Part shown: in pieces, positions 40,761 to 50,074 of the stretch | How the letters are laid out: every line of letters starts with the position of its first letter | Position numbering within the stretch: position 1 is the stretch's first letter | Source of the DNA: Bacillota bacterium | GTDB taxonomy: Bacteria; Bacillota; Clostridia; Lachnospirales; Lachnospiraceae | Assembly (NCBI GenBank): GCA_023402845.1 | Contig: JAEYFP010000053.1 | Coordinates: forward strand, 43,711 to 107,710 | Reading direction: 5' to 3' | Length of the DNA: 64,000 nucleotides | Translations under genes and position numbers: made by a program | Notes under the pieces: model-generated | The model's input: the letters and a program-made list of their open reading frames with translations, nothing else | What the model was told of the DNA's origin: nothing | The model's database searches: none

Positions 40761-43430
40761 ATGAAAATTTTTTTTAATCAGTCAATTGAGGACTCCACAC
40801 AGGAGCTGCAAGTAAATCCAGCTTCCGGATTGACAAGTGATGAAGCAGAAAAGCGCCTTTCCCAGTATGGTCATAACCGTCTGGAGGGGGGTAAAGAAAA
40901 GAGCATCCTGGAGATGATGCTGGAACAGCTTAAGGATTTTCTCGTAATCATATTGATCATTGCTGCTGTAATTTCTATTGCGCTCGGCGAGTCTCTGGAA
41001 GGCATTATTATTCTGGCGATTGTTGTGCTGAACACGATTTTAGGCGTATATCAGGAAAACAAAGCGAGCAACGCGCTGAAGGCACTTAAGGAAATGGCAA
41101 GTCCGCATGCCAAGGTGCTGCGTGACGGACAAATCGTTGAGGTGGCATCCTCCGATGTCGTACCGGGAGATATTACCATTCTGGAAGCCGGTGATTATAT
41201 TCCTGCAGATCTGCGCCTGATTGAATCGATAAACTTAAAGATCGATGAAGCAGCGCTTACCGGAGAATCCGTTCCGGTAGAAAAGGACGCACAGGTCTTG
41301 CTTCAGGACGATGCAAGTCTGGGGGATCGCATTAATTGTGCTTATATGGGCACTGTCATCACATACGGACGCGGAAAAGGTGTGATTACCAACACCGGTA
41401 TGCAGACGCAGATGGGGAACATTGCTGATATGCTCAATGATACACCGGATGAATCGACTCCGCTGCAAAAGAAACTGGACAGCCTTGGAAAGATGCTCGG
41501 CATTGTCTGCTTGGTCATTTGCGGTGTGATCTTCCTGCTTGGTTTGTTCCACGGTATGGAGCTGTTTGATATTTTCATGACCTCCGTTTCTCTCGCTGTT
41601 GCAGCAATTCCGGAAGGGCTCACGGTGGTCGTAACCGTTGTGCTTGCGATGGGAATGCAGAGGATGGTAAAGTGTAACGCAATCATCAAACGGCTGAGTG
41701 CGGTCGAGACGCTTGGAAGTACGACTGTCATTTGTTCCGATAAGACGGGAACACTGACGCAGAACAAGATGACAATCCAGAAGATTTATAATGCGAGCGA
41801 TGTATTCAATGTAAGCGGGAGCGGCTACAGCCCTGTCGGCGAAGTGACGGATGAAGCCGGAAATACTGCCGGAGATTCCGTGAAGAAGGTAATAGAGGGC
41901 GGCCTGCTGTGCAACGACTCCATCTATGATCCTGAGAAAGAGACGATTATCGGTGACCCGACAGAGGGCGCAATGGTCGTATTGGCACATAAAAGCGGAA
42001 TGGAAAAGCGGGATTGGGAAGAGAAGTATCCGCGCATACAGGAAATTCCGTTTGATTCGGATAGAAAGCTGATGTCCACATTCCACAGGATTGACGGCAA
42101 AATTGTGATGTATACCAAGGGGGCGCCGGATGAACTGCTGCGCCGATGCAATGATGTAGAGATCAAAGGACAGGTAGAGGCTCTTTCCGATCAAAAGAGA
42201 GAAGAAATTCTCGCAAAGAATAAAGAGTTTGCCGAGTCCGCACTCCGTGTGATCGGTGTTTCCTACCGTATTGTAGAAGCGGTGGACACCTCACTGGAGG
42301 CAGAAAACAACCTGATTTTCGTCGGACTGCTTGGCATGATTGATCCGCCGCGTGAGGAAGCAAAAGAGGCGATCGATATTTGTAAGACGGCCGGCATTCA
42401 GGTCAAAATGATTACAGGTGACCATAAGATTACGGCAAGCGCAATCGGCAGTCAGCTCGGAATTATAACGGATGGCACGATCGAAGGCCGTGAAATTTCC
42501 GAGATGACAGATGAGCAGTTATGTGAGTGCGTAAAAAGCACGAATGTATTCGCGCGTGTATCACCGGAGCACAAGGTGCGGCTTGTTGATGCGGTCAGGG
42601 CGAATGGAAATATCGCCGCGATGACTGGCGACGGTGTGAATGATGCCCCCTCGCTGAAGCATGCGGATATCGGCGTTGCAATGGGGATCACGGGTACGGA
42701 TGTTTCCAAGGAAGCGGCCGATATGATTTTGACGGATGACAACTTCGCCAGCATTGTGCGTGCTGTTGCGGAAGGACGTACGATTTACAGCAATATCCGT
42801 AAAGTAGTCGGCTTCCTGCTCTCCTGCAACATCGGCGAAATTCTCGTAATTTTCTTCGCAATGCTTGCGAATCTTCCGGTTCCTCTCGTTGCGATCCAGT
42901 TATTATCGATTAATCTGATAACGGATGCATTCCCGGCATTTGCTCTCGGCATGGAAAAAGAAGAGCCGGGCGTGATGAACAAGCCTCCTCGTGATCCTGC
43001 GGAACCGATTGTCAACAAAAAGATGGCAGTAGCGGTCATTATTCAGAGTTTGGCTCTCGCACTCGGAACGCTTGCTTCGTTTATTTATGGCTACTATGCG
43101 CATGATCATGCTACGCCGGACGAGGCGCTGCTCGTGGCAAGAAGTGCCTGCTTCTTAACAATTGTTCTGGGTGAGCTGCTGCGTGCTTACTCTGCGCGTT
43201 CGGAATCCGTTTCGGTGTTCCGTATGAAGGTGCTGGAAAACAGCTATCTGAACAAGTGTGTCATCGTTTCCATGCTGTTCATGATTGCAAGTATTTACGT
43301 ACCATTTTTGAATCCTGTGTTCAGCACGACTCCGCTGACCTTCGACGAAATCATTTTTGCGCTTCTGTTCGCATTTTTGCCTATGCTGGGCGGCGAGGCT
43401 GCAAAGCTGATTCAAAAGAAGATGGACTGA
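40761..43430 (+). CDS. Cation-transporting P-type ATPase (Ca2+ type)
   Basis: This 889-residue membrane pump of the P2A/PMCA-SERCA type is predicted to export Ca2+ (or Mn2+). It has the TGES motif of the actuator domain (ALTGESVPVEK), the phosphorylation site CSDKTGTLTQNKM, the KGAPD nucleotide-binding motif, and TGDGVNDAPSLKHADIGVAM in the hinge, with ten helices expected and the PEGL motif in the fourth. ATG at 40761 has AGAGAGGAG. Substrate is inferred from the family; no regulatory sequence was seen apart from the upstream hairpin. Confidence 0.93.
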   Translation: MKIFFNQSIEDSTQELQVNPASGLTSDEAEKRLSQYGHNRLEGGKEKSILEMMLEQLKDFLVIILIIAAVISIALGESLEGIIILAIVVLNTILGVYQENKASNALKALKEMASPHAKVLRDGQIVEVASSDVVPGDITILEAGDYIPADLRLIESINLKIDEAALTGESVPVEKDAQVLLQDDASLGDRINCAYMGTVITYGRGKGVITNTGMQTQMGNIADMLNDTPDESTPLQKKLDSLGKMLGIVCLVICGVIFLLGLFHGMELFDIFMTSVSLAVAAIPEGLTVVVTVVLAMGMQRMVKCNAIIKRLSAVETLGSTTVICSDKTGTLTQNKMTIQKIYNASDVFNVSGSGYSPVGEVTDEAGNTAGDSVKKVIEGGLLCNDSIYDPEKETIIGDPTEGAMVVLAHKSGMEKRDWEEKYPRIQEIPFDSDRKLMSTFHRIDGKIVMYTKGAPDELLRRCNDVEIKGQVEALSDQKREEILAKNKEFAESALRVIGVSYRIVEAVDTSLEAENNLIFVGLLGMIDPPREEAKEAIDICKTAGIQVKMITGDHKITASAIGSQLGIITDGTIEGREISEMTDEQLCECVKSTNVFARVSPEHKVRLVDAVRANGNIAAMTGDGVNDAPSLKHADIGVAMGITGTDVSKEAADMILTDDNFASIVRAVAEGRTIYSNIRKVVGFLLSCNIGEILVIFFAMLANLPVPLVAIQLLSINLITDAFPAFALGMEKEEPGVMNKPPRDPAEPIVNKKMAVAVIIQSLALALGTLASFIYGYYAHDHATPDEALLVARSACFLTIVLGELLRAYSARSESVSVFRMKVLENSYLNKCVIVSMLFMIASIYVPFLNPVFSTTPLTFDEIIFALLFAFLPMLGGEAAKLIQKKMD

Positions 43431-43477
43431 TTTTTGTTCCGATTGAAAATAGAAATTGAACAAGAGTGAATAGAAAC

Positions 43478-43525
43478 AAAGGCCTTGGGTCCGAAAGTTT
43501 ATAGCTTCCGGTTCAAGGCCTTTTA
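43478..43525 (+). terminator. Terminator after the P-type ATPase
   Basis: AAAGGCCTTG and CAAGGCCTTT pair over a branched inner stem (CCGAAAG/GCTTCCGG), followed by TTTT. Confidence 0.8.
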
Positions 43526-43631
43526 TGAATATTGTGTGTGAATCGTAACGAATATTGACAGGCCGCCGCCGTTATGCTACGTTAGGTCTAGCGATTTTTG
43601 CGTATCATACGGGAAGAAGAGGGCACATCGG

Positions 43632-45341
43632 ATGGCTGAGAGACAAGCGGTGATAGAGTTCCAAAATTTTTCATTTCAATATTTTGCACAGGCGAGTCCG
43701 ACCATATCGGACATCAACCTCTCCATTTATGAAGGGGAAACAGTGTTGATTGTCGGTCCTTCGGGAAGCGGCAAAAGCACGCTTGGAAATTGTATCAATG
43801 GGCTGATCCCATTTTCCTATAAAGGCTCATCGGAGGGAAGCTGTAAAATCTGCGGCAGGGAAACATCGGGACAGAGTATTTTTGAAATTTCTAAAAAAGT
43901 CGGCACGGTGCTTCAGGATCCGGACGGACAGTTTATCGGCCTGTCTGTCGCGGAGGATATTGCATTTGCATTGGAAAACCAGTGTGTCGGACAGGAGGAA
44001 ATGAAGGAAATTGTTAAAAGGACCGCCGAGACGGTAGATATGGGGAGGCTTTTGAATTCTTCGCCGTTTGAGCTTTCCGGAGGGCAGAAGCAGCGGGTGT
44101 CGTTTGCAGGTGTCATGGTGGACGATGTGGAGGTACTGCTGTTTGATGAGCCGCTTGCAAATCTGGATCCGGCGACCGGTAAGACTGCCATCGATTTAAT
44201 CGACCGGATCAAGGAAGAATACAACAAGACGGTTGTTATCATCGAGCATCGTCTTGAAGACGTTTTATATCGCAATATCGACCGGATTATTGTGGTGTCC
44301 GATGGCCGGATTGCGGCGGATATGTCACCGGACAAGCTGATGGAACAGGCGCTGCTGCCAAAGCTCGGTATTCGGGAGCCACTTTATGTGACGGCAATGC
44401 GTTATGCAGGTGTTCATGTGACAGAAGATCTGTGCGCGGGGAGGCTTGCGACTCTTAAAACAGAGCAGATCAGAGATGCGGTTGTAACTTGGAATGACGG
44501 ACAAATTCCTTTAAAGGAACCGGATGCGCGGCCTGAAATACTGCGTGCCGAACAGATTAATTTTTCTTACGGCCCACAGCGCAGGATTTTAAAAAATATA
44601 AATTTTTCCATTCAAGAGGGTGAAATGGTAAGCATTGTCGGGACAAACGGAGCCGGGAAGAGTACGCTTGCAAAGGCGATCTGTGCCCTTGTCAAGGGTG
44701 TGGAGGGTTCTTTCTATTATAAGGGAGAATCACTTGACGGTAAGACCATCAAGGAACGTGCAAGGTATATCGGTTACGTGATGCAGAACCCGAATCAGAT
44801 GATCTGCAAGCCGATGATCCATGAGGAGGTTGCACTCGGCTTGCGCCTGCGAGGTATGAAAGAGGAGGAAATCGTACCCCGCGTGGAGCGTGTGTTAAAA
44901 ACATGCGGCTTATATGAATTTCGAAAATGGCCGATTTCTGCACTTTCATTTGGCCAGAAAAAGCGTGTGACGATTGCCTCGATGCTCGTCCTGGAACCGC
45001 AAATTCTGATTCTGGACGAGCCGACGGCAGGACAGGATTATTACCATTATACGGAGATCATGGAGTTTCTGCAGCAGTTGAATGAAAAAGGTGTTACAAT
45101 CCTGCTGATTACCCATGACATGCATTTGATGCTTGAATATACGCCGCATGCAATTGTGGTAAATGACGGGCAGATTCTCTATGACGGCTCGTCTGTTCAT
45201 GCGCTGACGACAGAAGAAATTGCCGATGCAGCCAGCTTGAAAATCACATCGCTTTACGAGCTTGCGGGCATGTGCGGGATCAGGGACAAGCAGGCCTTCG
45301 TCCGAAACTTTATTGACTATGAGAGGAGGAATGCACGATGA
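43632..45341 (+). CDS. ecfA: ECF transporter: fused double ATPase (EcfA1-EcfA2)
   Basis: This 569-residue fusion of two ABC ATPases forms the energising pair of an energy-coupling-factor transporter. Walker A motifs VGPSGSGKST and VGTNGAGKST, signature motifs LSGGQKQRV and LSFGQKKRV, and Walker B motifs VLLFDEPLANLD and ILILDEPTAGQD are visible, one set per half. The stop overlaps the ATG of EcfT (ATGA), so translation is coupled. The substrate is set by the S component encoded downstream. ATG at 43632 has only a weak AAGAGG site. In most ECF systems EcfA1 and EcfA2 are separate, whereas fused ATPases are usual with UPF0397-type partners. Confidence 0.93.
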   Translation: MAERQAVIEFQNFSFQYFAQASPTISDINLSIYEGETVLIVGPSGSGKSTLGNCINGLIPFSYKGSSEGSCKICGRETSGQSIFEISKKVGTVLQDPDGQFIGLSVAEDIAFALENQCVGQEEMKEIVKRTAETVDMGRLLNSSPFELSGGQKQRVSFAGVMVDDVEVLLFDEPLANLDPATGKTAIDLIDRIKEEYNKTVVIIEHRLEDVLYRNIDRIIVVSDGRIAADMSPDKLMEQALLPKLGIREPLYVTAMRYAGVHVTEDLCAGRLATLKTEQIRDAVVTWNDGQIPLKEPDARPEILRAEQINFSYGPQRRILKNINFSIQEGEMVSIVGTNGAGKSTLAKAICALVKGVEGSFYYKGESLDGKTIKERARYIGYVMQNPNQMICKPMIHEEVALGLRLRGMKEEEIVPRVERVLKTCGLYEFRKWPISALSFGQKKRVTIASMLVLEPQILILDEPTAGQDYYHYTEIMEFLQQLNEKGVTILLITHDMHLMLEYTPHAIVVNDGQILYDGSSVHALTTEEIADAASLKITSLYELAGMCGIRDKQAFVRNFIDYERRNAR

Positions 45342-46171
45342 ATACAAAGCTGTTTGACTATGTGGAACGTCATAATTTCATTTATGACTTGTCGGGTGTG
45401 ACAAAATTTTTGTGCTTCATCTTTGCAAGCTGTGCTGTAATGTATTCCTATGACATCAGGGTGGTGAGTGCGGCTCTTCTGCTTTCTCTTGTTTCTTTGA
45501 AAGTATCGGGAATTACATTCAGCCAGATCAAGGTCATGGTCTACTATGTGGCTGTGTTCATTTTATTAAATGCGGTGCTGACTTTTTTGTTCAGTCCGCT
45601 GTACGGCGTAGAAATATATGGTACACGTCATGAGCTTTTTACTGTTGCGGGGCGTTATGTCATGACGCAGGAGCAGCTTCTTTATCAGGCTACAAAGGTT
45701 TTGAAATATTGTGCGGTGCTTCCTCTCGGGATCATTTTCCTGCTCGCGACAAATCCGAGTGAGATGGCGGCCTCGCTGAGCAGAAGCGGTATTCCGTATA
45801 AGGCGTCATTTGCGCTGGCGCTGACTTTGCGTTACTTTCCGGATGTCATCCGGGATTACAATGATATTTCCCTCGCGCAGCAGTCACGCGGTTTGGATCT
45901 CTCTAAAAAAGAGAAACTCGGTGTGCGAATCAAAAATACGATGAATATCTGTGTTCCGCTCATTTTTTCGACGCTTGACCGGATTGAGCTGATCAGCAAT
46001 ACGATGGATTTGCGCGGCTTCGGCATGAAAAAGAGGCGGACATGGTATTCTGAAAAAAAAATTTGCAAACAGGATGCAGCCGCTCTGACTGTCTGTCTGC
46101 TGCTGTTGATGATTTCAGTCAGTGTCACCGTTTTTATCAATCATTCCCGGTTCTATAATCCATTTGTCTGA
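45338..46171 (+). CDS. ecfT: ECF transporter: transmembrane scaffold EcfT
   Basis: This 277-residue membrane coupling protein links the ATPases with the substrate-binding component. It has about five hydrophobic segments and the two Arg-containing coupling motifs (AQQSRGLDL near residue 183 and MDLRGFGM near residue 225) that dock into the ATPase grooves. It starts at ATG 45338, four bases inside the preceding gene. It is the second gene of a three-gene transporter locus, with the S component following behind an extra promoter. Confidence 0.93.
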   Translation: MNTKLFDYVERHNFIYDLSGVTKFLCFIFASCAVMYSYDIRVVSAALLLSLVSLKVSGITFSQIKVMVYYVAVFILLNAVLTFLFSPLYGVEIYGTRHELFTVAGRYVMTQEQLLYQATKVLKYCAVLPLGIIFLLATNPSEMAASLSRSGIPYKASFALALTLRYFPDVIRDYNDISLAQQSRGLDLSKKEKLGVRIKNTMNICVPLIFSTLDRIELISNTMDLRGFGMKKRRTWYSEKKICKQDAAALTVCLLLLMISVSVTVFINHSRFYNPFV

Positions 46172-46186
46172 TCAATAGGAATTGCG

Positions 46187-46215
46187 TTGACTTGTTAATT
46201 CAGGTGTGCAATAAT
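46187..46215 (+). promoter_or_regulatory. Internal promoter for the S component
   Basis: TTGACT (46187-46192) and AATAAT (46210-46215), 17 bases apart, in the EcfT to S-component gap. It may allow the substrate-binding component to be made separately from the ATPase/EcfT pair. Confidence 0.55.
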
Positions 46216-46258
46216 AGGGCTGTAAATAGTGACAAAAAAGTTCTCGGAGGTAGAGGGT

Positions 46259-46825
46259 ATGGAAACAAAAAAATTATTTTCGTTCAGCACTAAAACAATT
46301 GTTGCAACGGCATTGGGCGCAGCCCTGTTCATGGTACTCAGCATGTTTGTAAAAGTGCCGACAGGCATCCCGAATACGCAGATTCAGACGAGCTACGGTG
46401 TGTGCGCTTTCTTTGCGGCACTGTTCGGACCGGTTGCAGGTGCACTCAGTGCATTGATCGGACATGCACTCAGTGATTTTGCGCAGTATGGCTCCCCATG
46501 GTGGAGCTGGGTGATTGCCAGCGGTGTATCCGGCTTTTTCTACGGAATTGCATATCCGAGGTTAAAAGTCGACGAAGGTATTTTTACCGGAAAAGATATC
46601 GCCGTATTTAACATCATTCAAGTGATCGGCAATGTGATTGCCTGGGTTATCGTTGCACCCGTGCTTGACATTGTTATTTATGCGGAGCCGGCCAATCTTG
46701 TATTCACGCAGGGTGTCGTAGCCGCAGTCAGCAATGCTGTTTCTGTCGCAGTGATCGGAACGCTGCTGCTGTTCATCTATTCCAAGACGCGCAGCCAGAA
46801 GGGCAGCCTTTCCAAGGAAAGTTAA
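46259..46825 (+). CDS. ECF transporter substrate-binding component (UPF0397-like)
   Basis: This 188-residue six-helix membrane protein resembles the UPF0397 family of S components, with GAALFMVLSMFVKVPTGIPN, then ALFGPVAGALSALIGHALSD and GSPWWSWVIASG. It determines the ligand of the transporter. ATG at 46259 with GGAGG is preferred to GTG at 46229. The substrate is not known for this family with certainty; a vitamin or a pyrimidine/purine-type nucleobase derivative is likely. Purine salvage genes a few kilobases downstream are suggestive but not in the same operon. Confidence 0.9.
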   Translation: METKKLFSFSTKTIVATALGAALFMVLSMFVKVPTGIPNTQIQTSYGVCAFFAALFGPVAGALSALIGHALSDFAQYGSPWWSWVIASGVSGFFYGIAYPRLKVDEGIFTGKDIAVFNIIQVIGNVIAWVIVAPVLDIVIYAEPANLVFTQGVVAAVSNAVSVAVIGTLLLFIYSKTRSQKGSLSKES

Positions 46826-46848
46826 AAATAAACAAGTAAAATTAATAG

Positions 46849-46881
46849 ACGCATGGGAAAGAAATTTCCCATGCGTTTTTT
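46849..46881 (+). terminator. Terminator of the ECF transporter locus
   Basis: A perfect 12-bp stem ACGCATGGGAAA / TTTCCCATGCGT with a GAAA tetraloop and T-run. Confidence 0.95.
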
Positions 46882-47040
46882 AAGGCCGATTAATTTTCCG
46901 TTTACTTCATTTTTTAAAATCGATTTACTCAAATATTAAATAAAAATCACTCAAAAATAAAAAAAACTCCCTTTTTTTACTGCCGGAAAACGGTATACTG
47001 ATAGTAATAGACTTTGTAGAAGCAAAAGGAGGATGCGGTA

Positions 47041-49317
47041 TTGGAAAAAGAAAAAATAAAAGAATTGATTGCTCAGATGACATTGGAGGAGAAGGCCGGC
47101 TTATGCTCGGGAGGAGATTTCTGGCACACAAAAGCAGTGGAACGTCTTGGAATCCCTGATACGATGGTCAGCGACGGCCCTCATGGGCTGCGGAAACAGG
47201 ATTTAGAGGGCGATCACCTCGGCATCAACGAGAGTATCAAGGCGGTATGTTTTCCGACAGGCTGCGCGACGGCAGCCTCGTTTGACAGGGATCTGATCTA
47301 TGAGATCGGCGAGCTGCTGGGTGAAGAATGCCAGGCGGAAAATGTCAGCGTTATTTTGGGGCCGGCGGCAAATATCAAGCGTTCTCCGCTTTGCGGCCGA
47401 AACTTTGAATATTTTTCTGAAGATCCTTATGTTGCCACGGAAATGGCAGCCTACCATATCAAAGGTGTGCAGAGCAAAAACGTCGGCACGAGTTTAAAGC
47501 ACTTTATCGCAAATAACCAGGAGCAGCGCAGGAATACATCCAGCTCGGAGATTGATGAGAGGACTTTGCGGGAAATCTATCTGGCCGCATTTGAGGGCGC
47601 CGTTAAGGAGGGAAAGCCATGGACCGTGATGTGCTCCTATAATCTTTTGAACGGCGTGCAGGTTTCCGAAAATAGAAGAGTTCTTACGGAACTTTTGCGT
47701 GACGAGCTGAATTTTGACGGCTATGCTGTCAGTGACTGGGGTGCGGTGCGCGACCGTGTGAAGGGACTGAAAGCCGGACTCGATCTGGAAATGCCGTCTT
47801 CAAACGGAAGTAACGATGCCTGTATCATAGAGGCTGTAAAAAGCGGAAGACTCGAAGAAAACGTGCTCGATACGGCAGTCGAGCGTATTTTAAATATCGT
47901 GTTCCGATATACGGAAAATAGGAAGCCGGACACGAAGTGGGACAAGGAAGCACATCATGAGTTTGCGAGGAAAGCAGCCGGGGAATGCATGGTTCTTTTG
48001 AAAAATGAAAATGTTCTTCCGCTTGACAGGGAAGAAAGGGTTGCCGTTATCGGCGCGTTTGCGGAACATCCGCGTTATCAGGGCGGGGGCAGCTCACATA
48101 TCAATTCTACGAAAACGGAGTCTGCAATTGACGTGCTTTCCGGCAATCCGAATGTTGTTTATGCGAAAGGGTATGATGTGAAGGCAGATGCCCTTGATCA
48201 GGCACTGCTTGAGGAGGCTGTTGCAGCGGCAAAGGCTGCGGACAAGGCCGTTATTTTTGCGGGACTTCCGGATCAATATGAATCCGAGGGCTATGACAGA
48301 ACGCATATGCGCATGCCGGATTGCCAAAACGAGCTGATTGCGGCGGTTGCAACGGTACAGCCGCACACAATTGTTGTGCTGCACAACGGTTCCCCGGTTG
48401 AGATGCCGTGGGCCGATCAGGTACAGGGCATTTTAGAGGCTTATTTAGGCGGCCAGGCGGTCGGCGGTGCTGTTGTTGACGTGCTGTACGGTGACGTCAA
48501 TCCGAGCGGAAGGCTTGCCGAGACATTTCCGCTTCGGATGGAGGATAATCCCTCTTATTTATTCTACAGCGGTGAAAGCAATGTTGTAGAATACAGGGAG
48601 GGTGTGTTTGTAGGCTACCGTTATTATACCTCCAAAAGGATGCCGGTGCTGTTTCCGTTTGGATACGGGCTGTCTTATACGGATTTTGCCTATTCCAATC
48701 TGCGTGTGGATAAGACGGACATGACCGATGCCGAAGAACTGACCGTATCCGTGGATGTGACAAATACGGGAAGCCGTTTCGGAAAAGAGGTCGTTCAGCT
48801 TTATGTCGGTGATGTCAAAAGTACGGTCAAGCGTCCGGTTCGCGAGCTGAGAGGGTTTACAAAGCTGGCGCTTGCACCCAAAGAGACGAAGACGGCGACA
48901 TTCCGTCTCGGAAAACGGGCGTTTGCTTATTATAATACGGAGATTTCCGACTGGTATGTGGAGGACGGGGATTTTACAATTGAAATCGGGAAAAATGCCG
49001 CGTCGATTTTATGCAGTACGACCGTGCAGGTGCATCCTGTTAAAAAATTTAAAAGGGTATACGACAATAACAGTACGATCGGAGACATCCGGGCGGATGC
49101 TGCGGCTGCGGAAATTATCAGGCCGCTTATGGAGCGTTACGAGCAGCATGATCTGATCGGCTCCTCGGATAACGCAGATGCCGCAAATGAGGCAATTTCT
49201 GAGGAAATGAACGAGGCGATGTACCGTGACATGCCGCTCCGCCAGATTTTGAGCTTCGGCAACGGTGTCAGCAGTCATGAGGAAATCAATGCAGTCATCG
49301 CGAAGCTGAATGAATGA
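47041..49317 (+). CDS. bglX: GH3 family beta-glucosidase
   Basis: This 758-residue glycoside hydrolase of family 3 is predicted to cleave beta-linked glucosides or related oligosaccharides. It starts with TTG at 47041 behind AAGGAGG. The (beta/alpha)8 domain carries the nucleophile aspartate in AVSDWGAV (near residue 232). The alpha/beta sandwich (about 300-540) and the C-terminal fibronectin-III-like domain (about 565-640) follow. No signal peptide is seen, so it should act in the cytoplasm on imported sugars, although no sugar transporter is adjacent. The exact sugar is not predictable. Confidence 0.92.
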   Translation: MEKEKIKELIAQMTLEEKAGLCSGGDFWHTKAVERLGIPDTMVSDGPHGLRKQDLEGDHLGINESIKAVCFPTGCATAASFDRDLIYEIGELLGEECQAENVSVILGPAANIKRSPLCGRNFEYFSEDPYVATEMAAYHIKGVQSKNVGTSLKHFIANNQEQRRNTSSSEIDERTLREIYLAAFEGAVKEGKPWTVMCSYNLLNGVQVSENRRVLTELLRDELNFDGYAVSDWGAVRDRVKGLKAGLDLEMPSSNGSNDACIIEAVKSGRLEENVLDTAVERILNIVFRYTENRKPDTKWDKEAHHEFARKAAGECMVLLKNENVLPLDREERVAVIGAFAEHPRYQGGGSSHINSTKTESAIDVLSGNPNVVYAKGYDVKADALDQALLEEAVAAAKAADKAVIFAGLPDQYESEGYDRTHMRMPDCQNELIAAVATVQPHTIVVLHNGSPVEMPWADQVQGILEAYLGGQAVGGAVVDVLYGDVNPSGRLAETFPLRMEDNPSYLFYSGESNVVEYREGVFVGYRYYTSKRMPVLFPFGYGLSYTDFAYSNLRVDKTDMTDAEELTVSVDVTNTGSRFGKEVVQLYVGDVKSTVKRPVRELRGFTKLALAPKETKTATFRLGKRAFAYYNTEISDWYVEDGDFTIEIGKNAASILCSTTVQVHPVKKFKRVYDNNSTIGDIRADAAAAEIIRPLMERYEQHDLIGSSDNADAANEAISEEMNEAMYRDMPLRQILSFGNGVSSHEEINAVIAKLNE

Positions 49318-49395
49318 TATTGCAAATCTGCGGATTATGTATTACTATTTATATAATATAATGGAGCCGGAAATCCATAACAAAGGGGAGCGCAG

Positions 49396-49980
49396 ATGAA
49401 GCTATTAGAGGATAGAATACGCAGAGACGGGGTTGTCAGGCCCGGTAATATATTAAAGGTGGACAGCTTTTTAAATCATCAGATGGATATACCGCTGTTT
49501 TGTGAGTTGGGGCGCGAGTTCCAGAAGCGGTTTGCGACCGAGAATATCACGAAAATACTGACGATAGAGGCTTCCGGCATCGGAATTGCCTGCATTGTTG
49601 CACAGTATTTTAAAGTGCCTGTTCTATTTGCAAAAAAATCCAAGACAAAAAATATTGCAGGTGACGTTTACACCTCTAAGGTGGAGTCGTTTACTCATGG
49701 AAGAGTCTATGATATCATCGTTTCCAGGCAGTTTTTAGGGCCCATGGACAGGGTATTGATTATCGACGATTTTCTTGCGAACGGCAAGGCGCTGGAAGGT
49801 CTGGTACAGCTTGTCGAGGACGCCGATGCGACGCTTGTCGGTGCGGGAATCGCGATCGAAAAGGGCTTTCAGGTCGGCGGTGATATGATTCGTGCCAAGG
49901 GCATTCATTTAGAATCTCTCGCTATTATAGAAAGCATGGATGATGTGACGGGTGAAATTATGTTCCGTGAGAATAACTGA
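49396..49980 (+). CDS. xpt: Xanthine phosphoribosyltransferase
   Basis: This 194-residue purine salvage enzyme makes XMP from xanthine and PRPP. The PRPP-binding motif is in VLIIDDFLANGKAL (around residues 118-131), and the N-terminal KLLEDRIRRDGVVRPGNILK is typical. ATG at 49396 has AGGGGAG. No purine riboswitch was recognised ahead of the gene, in contrast to many Firmicutes where xpt is riboswitch-controlled. It is followed by a terminator and guanine deaminase, whose product xanthine is its substrate. Confidence 0.95.
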   Translation: MKLLEDRIRRDGVVRPGNILKVDSFLNHQMDIPLFCELGREFQKRFATENITKILTIEASGIGIACIVAQYFKVPVLFAKKSKTKNIAGDVYTSKVESFTHGRVYDIIVSRQFLGPMDRVLIIDDFLANGKALEGLVQLVEDADATLVGAGIAIEKGFQVGGDMIRAKGIHLESLAIIESMDDVTGEIMFRENN

Positions 49981-49986
49981 TTACTC

Positions 49987-50026
49987 AAAGAAGAGTTAAT
50001 GAAAAAAGCATTAATTCTTCTTTTTT
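49987..50026 (+). terminator. Terminator after xpt
   Basis: AAAGAAGAGTTAATG pairs with CATTAATTCTTCTTT, 15 bp with a single wobble, followed by T residues. Confidence 0.9.
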
Positions 50027-50074
50027 ATAATAATCAACTTTGAGTGCGTACACCCTATTCAGGGAGGTGACAAT

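Noticed and set aside
41235..42194. 319-residue open frame antisense to the P-type ATPase
   Set aside because: Lies wholly inside a well-supported gene, with no start signals and a composition typical of reverse-strand shadows.
49318..49395. Possible purine riboswitch ahead of xpt
   Set aside because: The three-helix aptamer with its conserved loop sequences is not present in this short gap.
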